A stretch of DNA of 64,000 nt from UBA1672 sp964352665 (lineage in GTDB: Bacteria; Pseudomonadota; Alphaproteobacteria; Micavibrionales; Micavibrionaceae): NCBI GenBank assembly GCA_964352665.1, contig CAYGSJ010000008.1, forward strand, positions 1 through 64,000, read 5' to 3'. The notes under the pieces were generated by a model. It worked only from the letters and a program-made list of their open reading frames with translations. It was not told where the DNA came from and did not search any database. Made by a program: the position numbers and the translations under genes. Numbering within the stretch: position 1 is the first letter of the stretch; the number at the start of each line of letters is the position of its first letter. Positions 17,111 to 25,604 of the stretch are shown piece after piece.

Positions 17111-17599
17111 ATGCTTATTATCGGAATCGATCCCGGCCTGCAAAAAACCGGATGGGGTATTATTTCCTCAAAGGGAAATGCTCTTGGCTATATTGCAAGT
17201 GGACTCATAAAGACAGATGCGCAGATTCCTTTATCACAACGTTTGGCAAAACTTCATCACGGTTTGGTTGCTGTGATTGAGGAATACAACCCCGCCGAGG
17301 CCGCTATCGAAGAAACATTCGTGAATAAAAATCCTGCCAGCGCTTTAAAGTTAGGGCAGGCGCGTGGTGTGCTTTTAACCGTTCCGGCTTTAAAGGGTTT
17401 GCCTGTGGAGGAGTATGCAGCCAATAAAGTCAAAAAATCTATTGTTGGTACGGGGCATGCCGCAAAACAGCAGATGGGTATGATGATCAAGACCCTTCTT
17501 CCTGCTTGTGGAACGATTACGGAAGATGAAGCAGATGCTCTTGCTGTTGCCATCACACACGCGCATTATAGAGTAATAAGTAAAACTCTTTCGGCGTAA
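17111..17599 (+). CDS. ruvC: Holliday junction resolvase RuvC
   Basis: 162 residues with an RNase H-like fold. Catalytic acids are visible in IIGIDPGLQKTGWG (D7), AIEETF and EDEADALAVAITHAH. RuvC cuts four-way junctions symmetrically after branch migration by RuvAB. The start follows the yebC stop with no gap, so translation is probably coupled. Confidence 0.96.
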   Translation: MLIIGIDPGLQKTGWGIISSKGNALGYIASGLIKTDAQIPLSQRLAKLHHGLVAVIEEYNPAEAAIEETFVNKNPASALKLGQARGVLLTVPALKGLPVEEYAANKVKKSIVGTGHAAKQQMGMMIKTLLPACGTITEDEADALAVAITHAHYRVISKTLSA

Positions 17600-17603
17600 C
17601 CAC

Positions 17604-18221
17604 ATGATTGGCAAATTATCAGGCATTATCGGCTCATTTGACACGAACTCCCTGATTTTGGATGTTTCTGGTGTAGGATATGTTGTTTTTGCCAGTAGCC
17701 GCACACTTGCGTCAATCGGGCAGGTGGGCGATGCGGTATCCCTTCTTATTACGACAATCGTGCGTGAAGATGCCTTTATGCTCTATGGCTTTGCCGATGT
17801 TATCGAAAAAGAATGGTTTACCTTATTAACATCCGTTCAAGGGGTGGGCGCAAAGGCCGCTTTATCCATTATGGCGGCGTGTCCGGCGGATCAACTGGGT
17901 TTTGTTATTGCATCGCAGGATAAAGCCGCGTTAACACGCGCCGATGGTGTGGGGCCAAAACTGGCGGCACGTATACTGACAGAGTTAAAGGATAAGGCCG
18001 GAAAAATAGAAATAAGCAAACCGTCCAAGGGGCCGCTTACCGGAAAATCACTGGAAATGCCAGAAAGTACGGGTATTGATCAGGACGCTGTGTCAGCTCT
18101 CACGAATCTGGGGTATGCAAGCTCGGATGCTTATAAAGCTGTTATGCAAGCCAAGGAGAAAGGAGATAATGATAATCTCCAAGAGATTATTCGCCTGGCC
18201 TTGAAGGAGTTGAGCGCATGA
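17604..18221 (+). CDS. ruvA: Holliday junction helicase subunit RuvA
   Basis: 205 residues: an N-terminal OB fold (MIGKLSGIIGSFDTNSLILD), tandem helix-hairpin-helix motifs (TSVQGVGAKAALSI and ADGVGPKLAARIL), and a C-terminal three-helix domain that contacts RuvB. RuvA binds the junction as a tetramer and loads RuvB. It lies five bases after ruvC and overlaps ruvB by four (ATGA). Confidence 0.96.
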   Translation: MIGKLSGIIGSFDTNSLILDVSGVGYVVFASSRTLASIGQVGDAVSLLITTIVREDAFMLYGFADVIEKEWFTLLTSVQGVGAKAALSIMAACPADQLGFVIASQDKAALTRADGVGPKLAARILTELKDKAGKIEISKPSKGPLTGKSLEMPESTGIDQDAVSALTNLGYASSDAYKAVMQAKEKGDNDNLQEIIRLALKELSA

Positions 18222-19267
18222 CAGAGACAGCCGTTCAAAAAAACACAGAATTAGAGCGCGAACAGCAGGACAACGAAGTCCAGAACGAAACGACTCTGCG
18301 TCCGCTATCGCTGGACGAATTTATCGGGCAGAAAGAATTACGTGAAAACTTGCAGGTATTCATTAAGGCCGCCAGAGCCCGCGAAAACGCGATGGATCAC
18401 GTTTTGTTTTTTGGCCCGCCGGGGCTTGGGAAAACAACATTGGCGCAGATCGTGGCGAAAGAACTTGGTGTTGGTTTTCGCGCGACATCTGGACCTGTAA
18501 TAGCAAAATCTGGAGATTTAGCTGCTATTTTAACAAATTTACAGCCCAATGATGTTCTTTTTATTGATGAAATTCATCGCCTTAATCCGGCCGTGGAGGA
18601 GATTCTATATCCGGCAATGGAAGATCATAAACTTGATTTGATTATCGGAGAGGGGCCGGCGGCGCGATCGATTCAGATTGATCTGGTGCCATTTACACTT
18701 GTTGGTGCAACCACGCGCAGTGGGTTATTAACGAATCCGTTGCGCGATCGTTTTGGGATTCCTTTGCGGCTCGATTTCTATAATGCAGATGAATTATCTT
18801 TGATTGTATCGCGTTCTGCGGGCCTACTTGAATTGCCATTAACGAAAGAGGGGGCTTTGGAGATTGCGAAACGGTCGCGCGGTACACCAAGAATTGCAGG
18901 CCGATTAACAAGGCGTGTTCGGGATTTCTTTGATGCATCCGGCTTGAAAGAGGCGGATAACAAGCTTGTTGATCAAGCATTAAGACGTCTTGATGTGGAT
19001 GCGTCCGGCCTTGATTCGATGGATCGTCGTTATATGAGCTGTATAGTAGAGAATTATGGTGGCGGGCCTGTTGGCGTAGATACATTGGCGGCAGTTTTGT
19101 CCGAGCAACGTGATATGATTGAAGATGTGATTGAACCCTATCTTATGCAGCAAGGACTTGTTCAGCGGACACCGCGAGGCCGGATGATTTCGGTAAAAGG
19201 GTATGAATATCTCGGTATTAAACCTCCTAAAAAAGGCAGTAGCCAGATCGATTTCCTAGAGGAATAA
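18218..19267 (+). CDS. ruvB: Holliday junction branch-migration ATPase RuvB
   Basis: A 349-residue AAA+ motor. Walker A FGPPGLGKTTLA, Walker B FIDEIHRL, sensor 1 GATTRSG and an arginine-finger region (NPLRDRFG) are intact, with the C-terminal winged helix (TPRGRMISVKGYEYLG). The N-terminus is about 25 residues longer than usual and hydrophilic. Its start overlaps the ruvA stop. Confidence 0.97.
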   Translation: MTETAVQKNTELEREQQDNEVQNETTLRPLSLDEFIGQKELRENLQVFIKAARARENAMDHVLFFGPPGLGKTTLAQIVAKELGVGFRATSGPVIAKSGDLAAILTNLQPNDVLFIDEIHRLNPAVEEILYPAMEDHKLDLIIGEGPAARSIQIDLVPFTLVGATTRSGLLTNPLRDRFGIPLRLDFYNADELSLIVSRSAGLLELPLTKEGALEIAKRSRGTPRIAGRLTRRVRDFFDASGLKEADNKLVDQALRRLDVDASGLDSMDRRYMSCIVENYGGGPVGVDTLAAVLSEQRDMIEDVIEPYLMQQGLVQRTPRGRMISVKGYEYLGIKPPKKGSSQIDFLEE

Positions 19268-19268
19268 T

Positions 19269-19682
19269 ATGAAGCACAGCATGGATATTCGCGTATATTA
19301 TGAGGATACCGATGCAGGCGGTGTTGTGTATCATGCGAATTATCTTAAATTTGCAGAGCGCGGACGCACCGAATTTCTGCGCGAGACCGGTTTCGAGAAT
19401 CATAGGCTTGATACAGAGCAGGGAATTCTTTTTGTTGTGCGCCATTTGGAGATTGATTACCTCAAAACAGCACATCTGGATGATTTTCTGAAACTGGAGA
19501 CGACCATTACCGAACTAAAAAACAGCAGTTTTATTATGCATCAACGGACTTTGAAGGGTAAAGACGTGATTGCAGATATGCATGTTGTGCTGGTATGCGT
19601 GGATGCAGAAAACTATACCCCTGTTCGTTTACCAGAAAATGTAAAAGAGTCTTTTCAGGCTTATCAGGAAGACGTAGAGTAA
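19269..19682 (+). CDS. ybgC: YbgC-type acyl-CoA thioesterase
   Basis: A 137-residue hotdog-fold protein with the 4HBT signature YYEDTDAGGVVYHANYLK (active Asp in DTDAGG) and RGRTEFLR. Tol-Pal-linked YbgC hydrolyses acyl-CoA or acyl-ACP and associates with phospholipid synthesis. It begins one base after ruvB and precedes tolQ by 61 bases, linking the repair and Tol genes. Confidence 0.93.
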   Translation: MKHSMDIRVYYEDTDAGGVVYHANYLKFAERGRTEFLRETGFENHRLDTEQGILFVVRHLEIDYLKTAHLDDFLKLETTITELKNSSFIMHQRTLKGKDVIADMHVVLVCVDAENYTPVRLPENVKESFQAYQEDVE

Positions 19683-19743
19683 CTTTCTAATTATTTTCAA
19701 AGAATTTTACATTGTCATTCGTCTAACATAGCAGGAAAAAAAT

Positions 19744-20490
19744 ATGGCAGATCAGATTATCACGGAAAGTTTAGGAGCTTCGGTAGTGCACGATATGAGT
19801 GCGCTCGGCCTGTTTATGCAGGCAGATATTGTCGTGAAATGTGTGATGCTGGCGCTGATTTTTGCTTCAATCTGGAGTTGGGCCATTATTATTCAAAAGC
19901 GTAGCGCCTTATCGCGTTTAAATAGACGCGCAAATCGATTTGAAGATTCATTCTGGTCAGGCGAGCCACTGGACAAAATTTACTCTCGCGTAAAAAAGAG
20001 TAAGGAAGATCCTATGTTGCGTACATTTTCCGCGGGTATGGATGAGTGGAAGGCCGGGATTGTTGGTGGGGTCCCCTCAAATCAAAGCCTGCAAGCCAGC
20101 TTGCGGCAGCGTGTTGAACGATCAATGTCGGTGGCAATCAGCCGAGAAATGAATGATTTGGAAAGTGGGATGACATTTTTGGCCAGCGTAGCGTCCAGCG
20201 CTCCTTTTATTGGTTTGTTGGGAACCGTGTGGGGAATTATGAACAGTTTTACTGCTATTGCTGCTACAAATAACACAAGTCTTGCAGTTGTTGCCCCTGG
20301 AATTGCAGAGGCGTTGTTTGCGACGGCTATTGGCTTGGTTGCTGCTATACCCGCAGCGATTGCCTACAATGTTTTATCCTCTCGTTTGAACCGTTATGCA
20401 GACAGATTAGAAGCCTTTACGGATGAGTTTACGGCAATTCTTTCGCGACATCTGGATTCACAAGAGACACGGGTAACGGGGACGAAATAG
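19744..20490 (+). CDS. tolQ: Tol system proton-channel protein TolQ
   Basis: A 248-residue inner-membrane protein of the ExbB/MotA family with three membrane helices (about 25-48, 140-165 and 185-205). The second and third contain FIGLLGTVWGIMNSF and the TAIGLVAAIPAAIAYN channel segment. With TolR it uses proton flow to energise TolA during outer-membrane constriction at division. AGCAGGAAAAAAAT precedes the ATG. Confidence 0.95.
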   Translation: MADQIITESLGASVVHDMSALGLFMQADIVVKCVMLALIFASIWSWAIIIQKRSALSRLNRRANRFEDSFWSGEPLDKIYSRVKKSKEDPMLRTFSAGMDEWKAGIVGGVPSNQSLQASLRQRVERSMSVAISREMNDLESGMTFLASVASSAPFIGLLGTVWGIMNSFTAIAATNNTSLAVVAPGIAEALFATAIGLVAAIPAAIAYNVLSSRLNRYADRLEAFTDEFTAILSRHLDSQETRVTGTK

Positions 20491-20499
20491 GCTAGAGCT

Positions 20500-20943
20500 A
20501 TGGCAGCATCATTAGAGAGTAAAACAAGATCAAGAGGGCGCAGAACAGGTGGTAGTTACCGCCCGATCGCAGAGATAAATGTTACGCCTATGGTGGATGT
20601 TATGCTTGTGCTTTTGATCATATTTATGGTGTCTGCTCCTTTGCTTACGGCGGGGGTGCCGGTTGATCTTCCTAATAGCAAAGCCAAAGCCATGCAAACA
20701 GAAGATAGCAAACCGATCGAGATTACTGTTGATCTTGAGGGTAAAGTTTTTCTAGCGGATACAGAGGTCAAAAAGGCTGCGCTTATTTCGATTGTGAAGC
20801 CTATGATGGAAGGTGATGAAGAGCGCAGAATATATATACGCGGTGATCAGGGAATAGAATACGGCAAGGTGATGGAAGTGCTTGGTATACTTAATAGTGC
20901 TGGTTTCCGCAAAGTGGCTCTTATTTCGAAGCCTCAAAACTAG
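20500..20943 (+). CDS. tolR: Tol system protein TolR
   Basis: A 147-residue ExbD/TolR protein. One membrane helix at about 27-48 begins INVTPMVDVMLVLLIIF, where the aspartate in MVDVM is the proton-carrying residue. The periplasmic domain follows. It lies nine bases after tolQ. Confidence 0.95.
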   Translation: MAASLESKTRSRGRRTGGSYRPIAEINVTPMVDVMLVLLIIFMVSAPLLTAGVPVDLPNSKAKAMQTEDSKPIEITVDLEGKVFLADTEVKKAALISIVKPMMEGDEERRIYIRGDQGIEYGKVMEVLGILNSAGFRKVALISKPQN

Positions 20944-20953
20944 ATCCTAGGGC

Positions 20954-21847
20954 GTGAATTTCATGAACGCAGTAAAAGTGCACAAACAACAAGAATTTAT
21001 TTCAAGCAGCATGAGTAAGCCTGCCGCTTATTCCTTTGTGCTACACCTGTTTGTTTTTGTTTTGGCAACAGTGGGTATTCCTTATATTGCCGATCGTCCT
21101 GTTCCTATGGATTTGCCTATCACCGTGGAGTTGGTTGATCTGGATGAAATTTCTCAAACCAATGTGAATGAAGAGCCGCAGGAAAGTGAAATCCCCGATG
21201 TTCCTGTGAAGCGCAAACCTCTTTATAACAAGAGCGAGGATATGCCTGATCTGCTGTCACCGAAAGAGCCTGATGTTGAAGATTCACCGGATATTCCCGA
21301 GCCTCCTAAAGAAAACGAGAAGCCGGAAGTCACAAAAATTGAAGCACCGCCCAAGCCAAAAAATAAACCCAGAAAGCCCGAGGCTAAGACAGAAGAGAGG
21401 CCAAAAGAAGATGAGAAGGATTTCACAAGCCTTCTAAAGAGTCTTACACCGGATGAAGCCGAAGATGGCAAGGAGAATCAACTCCAAACAAAGAATTTGG
21501 CGGGGCAAACCTCTCAAATTGCAGATTTTTCAAAGCAAATGACAAGAAGTGAGCTGGATGATTTAAATCGCGGGGTTCAGCCGTGCTGGAATGTTAATGC
21601 CGGGGGCAAAAACGCAGAAGAATTAATTGTTGATTTGCGGGTTTATGTGAATCCGGATTTGCGAGTACGTGATGTTCAGATTATTGACCAGATAAGATAT
21701 GGCACGGATACGCATTTTAGAGCAGCAGCCGAAGCTGCGCGTAGAGCTTTACTTAACCCTAGATGTTCCGTTCTGCGGCTTCCGCCGGAAAAATATGAGT
21801 ATTGGAAGGTTTTTATTTATACCTTTGATCCAAGCCAGATGTTATAA
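20954..21847 (+). CDS. tolA: TolA-like energy-transducing protein
   Basis: 297 residues. One membrane helix (about 27-45) is followed by a long Pro/Glu/Lys-rich periplasmic linker (about 65-170) and a globular C-terminal domain with a conserved CWNVNAG segment (PCWNV is the usual TolA/TonB-like motif in alphaproteobacteria). TolA spans the periplasm and contacts TolB or Pal. The call rests on position between tolR and tolB and on domain order, because linkers are poorly conserved. Confidence 0.9.
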   Translation: MNFMNAVKVHKQQEFISSSMSKPAAYSFVLHLFVFVLATVGIPYIADRPVPMDLPITVELVDLDEISQTNVNEEPQESEIPDVPVKRKPLYNKSEDMPDLLSPKEPDVEDSPDIPEPPKENEKPEVTKIEAPPKPKNKPRKPEAKTEERPKEDEKDFTSLLKSLTPDEAEDGKENQLQTKNLAGQTSQIADFSKQMTRSELDDLNRGVQPCWNVNAGGKNAEELIVDLRVYVNPDLRVRDVQIIDQIRYGTDTHFRAAAEAARRALLNPRCSVLRLPPEKYEYWKVFIYTFDPSQML

Positions 21848-21872
21848 GAGTTTAACCGAAAGGAAATTTACG

Positions 21873-23192
21873 ATGTTTCGTCCTTTTTTCAGAATTTTGT
21901 TTATTGCAGTTTTATTGTTTTCATCGCAGGCCATGGCACAAGAGCCGCGCGCAACGATCACCCAAGGTACGTTCAAGCCGCGCCCGATTGCGGTAAGTTC
22001 GTTTCATCCTTCTGACCCGGCTTTTGAGCAGCTAGCAAAGGATATCCCTGCAATTGTTACCGAAAATCTTGAGCGTTCCGGCTTATTTCGACCTGTAAAT
22101 CCAAGTGCATTTGTGCAAACACCCGGATCCATCTTTAAAGAGGGTGTGCGTTTTCCGGAGTGGCGTGCGACGGGTACGGAAACGATGGTGTCCGGTAATG
22201 TTGTAAAGGATGATTTGGGGCGCACTCGCGTAGAGTTTCGCCTTTGGGATGTGATATCCGAAAAGCAGTTAATCGGGATGGCTTATACAACGACGCCGCA
22301 GAACTGGCGCCGTATTGCCCATATTATGTCGGATGAAATTTATAAACGCTTAACCGGTGAAGATGGATATTTTGATACAAGGATTGTCTATATCTCTGAA
22401 AGCGGGCCGGCACATAAACGAGTGAAGCGTCTTGCGATTATGGATCAGGATGGTGCCAATCACAAATACCTGACGGATGGAAGTTATCTGGTTTTGACCC
22501 CGCGTTTTTCTCCTAAAACACAGAGCATTACATATATGTCTTATAGAGGCGGAAATCCACGCGTTTATCTATATGACATTAATAGTGGGCGCCATGAAGT
22601 GCTGGGTTCTTTTCCAGGCATGACATTTGCGCCGCGTTTTTCTCCTGATGGTCAAAAAGTTGTTATGAGTATGGCCAAGGATGGGAATACGGATATTTTT
22701 GTAATGGATTTGCGGTCTCGCAAAGTAACGCGTATGACCAGTAATCCTGCGATTGAAACTTCACCGTCTTATTCCCCCGATGAAAAACAGATTGTTTTTG
22801 AATCAGACCGCGGGGGAACGCAACAGCTTTATGTTATGAATGTTGATGGTTCCGGAGTGAACCGTATTACCTACGGGAAGGGACGCTACGGTAACCCTGT
22901 TTGGTCACCACGGGGAGATTTGATTGCTTTTACCAGAATGTATCAGGGGAAATTCTATATTGGTGTTATTCGGCCCGATGGCTCGGGCGAGCGTTTAATT
23001 ACAAATGCTTATCACGTGGAAGGGCCAAGTTGGTCGCCCAATGGTCGGGTTTTGACGTATTTTAAAGAAACGCCTTCGGGCGACAGACGTTCGGCGCGCG
23101 TCTATACGATCGATATTACTGGCTATAACGAGCGTTGGCTAAGGACACCGCAGGATGGCTCTGACCCCGCGTGGTCACCGCTTAATCCTTGA
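21873..23192 (+). CDS. tolB: Tol-Pal translocation protein TolB
   Basis: 440 residues. A cleavable signal peptide (MFRPFFRILFIAVLLFSSQAMA) precedes an N-terminal alpha/beta domain and a beta-propeller with repeated PxFSPDG-type blades (RFSPDGQKVVMS, SYSPDEKQIVFES, WSPRGDLIAF). The ATG at 21873 has GAAAGGAAA upstream; longer in-frame openings run back into tolA and are not used. TolB normally binds Pal, but no pal gene follows here: the next genes are small orphans on the other strand. Confidence 0.96.
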   Translation: MFRPFFRILFIAVLLFSSQAMAQEPRATITQGTFKPRPIAVSSFHPSDPAFEQLAKDIPAIVTENLERSGLFRPVNPSAFVQTPGSIFKEGVRFPEWRATGTETMVSGNVVKDDLGRTRVEFRLWDVISEKQLIGMAYTTTPQNWRRIAHIMSDEIYKRLTGEDGYFDTRIVYISESGPAHKRVKRLAIMDQDGANHKYLTDGSYLVLTPRFSPKTQSITYMSYRGGNPRVYLYDINSGRHEVLGSFPGMTFAPRFSPDGQKVVMSMAKDGNTDIFVMDLRSRKVTRMTSNPAIETSPSYSPDEKQIVFESDRGGTQQLYVMNVDGSGVNRITYGKGRYGNPVWSPRGDLIAFTRMYQGKFYIGVIRPDGSGERLITNAYHVEGPSWSPNGRVLTYFKETPSGDRRSARVYTIDITGYNERWLRTPQDGSDPAWSPLNP

Positions 23193-23194
23193 AT

Positions 23195-23446
23195 TTAGCA
23201 ATAACGTAAAACAGAGGTGCGAGGCGGGTTTTTTGTACGCCATACTCTGTCTTCCGTAAGTATTTCGTCTACCAACTGGCCCGTTGGCGTTGTTAAAAGC
23301 CGCTTAGGTGAGCTCCAAGCTTTAGAACACATGCGCTCTGCAGTGCCCTCATGCGGTATTCCATCAGGGTGATCGCCACCTAATTTATATTTAACATGTA
23401 CAGCTTGCCTGAAGGCTTCCATTGCTGTTTCTAATCTATTCGCCAT
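23195..23446 (-). CDS. small orphan protein
   Basis: 83 residues, no recognised family. It opens MANRLETAMEAFRQAVHVKY and is basic towards the end, with two cysteines and no signal or membrane segment. Evidence that it is real: AGAGGATAAAACT before the ATG and a near-consensus promoter directly upstream. It converges on tolB and occupies the spot where pal usually sits. Function unknown. Confidence 0.55.
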   Translation of the reverse strand: MANRLETAMEAFRQAVHVKYKLGGDHPDGIPHEGTAERMCSKAWSSPKRLLTTPTGQLVDEILTEDRVWRTKNPPRTSVLRYC

Positions 23447-23467
23447 AGTTTTATCCTCTTTGGAGGC

Positions 23468-23497
23468 TTTATAGATGACTTTTTATTGTTATGTCAA
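23468..23497 (-). promoter_or_regulatory. promoter of the 83-residue orphan gene (23195-23446)
   Basis: On the minus strand TTGACA, an 18-base spacer and TATAAA, about 22 bases before the start codon. The box begins TTGACATAA, a form nearly repeated at two other orphan genes in this window. Confidence 0.6.
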
Positions 23498-23499
23498 AA

Positions 23500-23751
23500 T
23501 TAACCGTAACTATGTCTTGGGCCACGTTGACCTAGCTGATGATCTACTGCACGTGTTGAACTATCTAAGACCGTCTCCATCACTTGTTTCACTAGCATGT
23601 CTGGCTCCATAGTTCTCACAGTTCCTGCAGGTTGAATGCGCAGCGCATCTGCACATGCCCTTATTTGCCTGTTGGTTAATTCTGGTTTTCTTTCTAATGC
23701 GTCACGAAAGGCTTTGTCTAGTGCTGCATTTCCGAGTGTATTTCTTCCCAT
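23500..23751 (-). CDS. small orphan protein, helical
   Basis: 83 residues. The N-terminal half looks helical (GNAALDKAFRDALERKP, then LTNRQIRACADALRI) and could be a small DNA- or protein-binding fold; the tail is hydrophilic. AAGGATAAAAA precedes the ATG and it has its own promoter. No family is recognised. It is not obviously related in sequence to the neighbouring 83-residue protein, despite identical length and similar control signals. Confidence 0.55.
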   Translation of the reverse strand: MGRNTLGNAALDKAFRDALERKPELTNRQIRACADALRIQPAGTVRTMEPDMLVKQVMETVLDSSTRAVDHQLGQRGPRHSYG

Positions 23752-23784
23752 TTTTTATCCTTTTCACTTAAAACAAGACTTATT

Positions 23785-23812
23785 GTTATAAAATGATGGG
23801 CGGGTATGTCAA
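23785..23812 (-). promoter_or_regulatory. promoter of the helical orphan gene (23500-23751)
   Basis: TTGACA, a 16-base spacer and TATAAC on the minus strand, about 33 bases before the start codon. The spacer is one base shorter than ideal. Confidence 0.5.
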
Positions 23813-23833
23813 CAAAAATACAAAAAGTTGTCT

Positions 23834-24307
23834 TTATGAGAATATTTCTATCACCCGACGATAGGTGTCGCGTTTAAAGGGAACTATAAGATCGAGGGTT
23901 TTTTGTAGATCAACCCATTGCCATGCTGAGAATTCCGGGGGGGTGTGAGTATTCAATATGATGTCAGAGTCTTGGCCGACAAAGCGCATGGCGACCCAGT
24001 GTTGCTCCTGCCCACGGAATTTTCCACTCCAAAGCGTGTGAAGAAGGTGATCCGGTAAATCATAACGAAGGGGTTTATCTGCCTTTTTTATGATTTCGGC
24101 TTTGTCTGTACCAGTTTCTTCGAGGAGTTCACGAAAGGCGGCTTGTTCGATGTGTTCACCGTCATCAATACCGCCCTGGGGCATTTGCCATGCACCGGGT
24201 GTATCAATGCGCTCGCCTACGAAAACCTTGTTTTCGTGATTGAAGAGAACAATGCCGACACAGGGACGATAGGGTAGTTCAGTTTTGTCTATTTTGTTTT
24301 GGCTCAT
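23834..24307 (-). CDS. rppH: RNA pyrophosphohydrolase (Nudix)
   Basis: 157 residues. The Nudix box runs from GGIDDGEHIEQAAFREL to EETG, preceded by YRPCVGIVLFN and WQMPQGG as in RppH. The enzyme removes pyrophosphate from mRNA 5' ends and so triggers decay by RNase E. An in-frame opening extends back to 24490 inside the upstream gene, but homology starts at MSQNKIDKTELPYR, so ATG 24307 is chosen, seven bases after the preceding stop. It is the last gene of the ctpA cluster, an arrangement common in alphaproteobacteria. Confidence 0.92.
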   Translation of the reverse strand: MSQNKIDKTELPYRPCVGIVLFNHENKVFVGERIDTPGAWQMPQGGIDDGEHIEQAAFRELLEETGTDKAEIIKKADKPLRYDLPDHLLHTLWSGKFRGQEQHWVAMRFVGQDSDIILNTHTPPEFSAWQWVDLQKTLDLIVPFKRDTYRRVIEIFS

Positions 24308-24314
24308 TTGATCT

Positions 24315-25583
24315 CTAATGATGATTGCCTTGGTGAATATCTTCCTTTGGCTCAATACGGTCAGAGGGTTCCAGATGAGTGGGTGTGACTTCTTCAACCT
24401 CTTGACGAGCAGAAACTTTACTTGGGGTTTTATGAAGAGGGAGATCATACATAGCAGAAACAGGCGCAATAATGTATTCGGCCTGCGCAACTTTTAGGAG
24501 CCATACCGAGAGATTGCCGATCATTTCAGGAAAGTTGGGGACGATTGCAACAGCATAACCTTGCTCTTTTGCGACGGCTTCCAGGGCTTCGAAGGAGCCC
24601 TCTTTTCCGTTCATTGTGTAGACAACGGCGTTGGCTTGAATATAGGGTGCGCCTATGGTGAGCGCTTTTTTTCTAATAAAGTCCGGCGCATTCGGGTTTA
24701 ACTCAAAAAACCCAAGTCCACGACCATACATCTCTTCAGCCAGTTTTAGATAATCGGATTTGCTCATTTCCGAGCCTTTGTCGGTATAACTGCTTACACC
24801 GATATACCCCTGTGTTTTTGCAAGAACGCGGTGCAAAACACGCTGTTTTTCAGCCAGTGAGCTGTGGTGAAAAATTGCGGATTGTCCTATATCTTCCTTT
24901 TTTTCGTTTTGCACAGGGACTTGAACCCATATCTCATGCCCTTTCGCTGCGGCCATTTCCACCCATTCGGCAGGCAAAGAAGAATAGGGGGACAGCATAA
25001 AAGACACTTCCGAAGGTAGGTTGTCCAGTGCGTTTTGAGAAAAGGAAGTTGATAAACCGTAATCTGCAATCACAAAAGCCAGGACAGGCTTTTTAAGGTC
25101 TAACCCCTCAAAAGAAAAGGGGTGCTGATAGGCGCGAAAACTCGTTAGTTTGTTGCTTTGTTGTATAACAGGCAATTTCCCCTCTGGCGTATACTGATAT
25201 AGACCTTCAATCTGATACATAGGGTCTTCGGGCCCAATATCGGTTTGCATCTCCTGATATTCGGGCGGTGCGACTTCTTTGGGTTTTTCTACTTTTTGTA
25301 TAGAAACTGTTTCCGATGGTATTTGTTTGATCAGGGCTTGTTTTGCCTCATCATTATTGAGATAGACGTAAAAAAACAAAAGCGCGTATATCCCAACGAC
25401 GCTACCAACGGCCATACCGAGTGATTTCATGTCTATCTGCTGTGTTTTTGCACGCAGAAAAATTATGAGTGATTCAGATTTTTCCTTTATTGCAGAACTA
25501 TAAAATATTGCAGAACTATCAAAATTCAGCTTATGAGATAACGCTTTTATATCCGGAATAGGGATTTTCATTTTTTTATCCAT
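24315..25583 (-). CDS. divergent polysaccharide deacetylase family protein
   Basis: About 420 residues: a cytoplasmic N-terminus, one membrane helix (near 60-80), a Pro-rich spacer and a NodB-like barrel of the divergent (YibQ) group. Family landmarks are the first strand (PVLAFVIADYGLS), a SPYSSLP turn and GHEIWVQVP. In relatives the first strand usually ends in IDD; here the first aspartate is alanine (IADYG), so a catalytic base may be missing. Starts at TTG 25601, ATG 25583 and ATG 25571 are all possible. It follows ctpA closely and precedes rppH. A role in murein or envelope maintenance is inferred from neighbours. Confidence 0.78.
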   Translation of the reverse strand: MDKKMKIPIPDIKALSHKLNFDSSAIFYSSAIKEKSESLIIFLRAKTQQIDMKSLGMAVGSVVGIYALLFFYVYLNNDEAKQALIKQIPSETVSIQKVEKPKEVAPPEYQEMQTDIGPEDPMYQIEGLYQYTPEGKLPVIQQSNKLTSFRAYQHPFSFEGLDLKKPVLAFVIADYGLSTSFSQNALDNLPSEVSFMLSPYSSLPAEWVEMAAAKGHEIWVQVPVQNEKKEDIGQSAIFHHSSLAEKQRVLHRVLAKTQGYIGVSSYTDKGSEMSKSDYLKLAEEMYGRGLGFFELNPNAPDFIRKKALTIGAPYIQANAVVYTMNGKEGSFEALEAVAKEQGYAVAIVPNFPEMIGNLSVWLLKVAQAEYIIAPVSAMYDLPLHKTPSKVSARQEVEEVTPTHLEPSDRIEPKEDIHQGNHH

Positions 25584-25604
25584 CGATATAAATGCACTCA
25601 ATTT

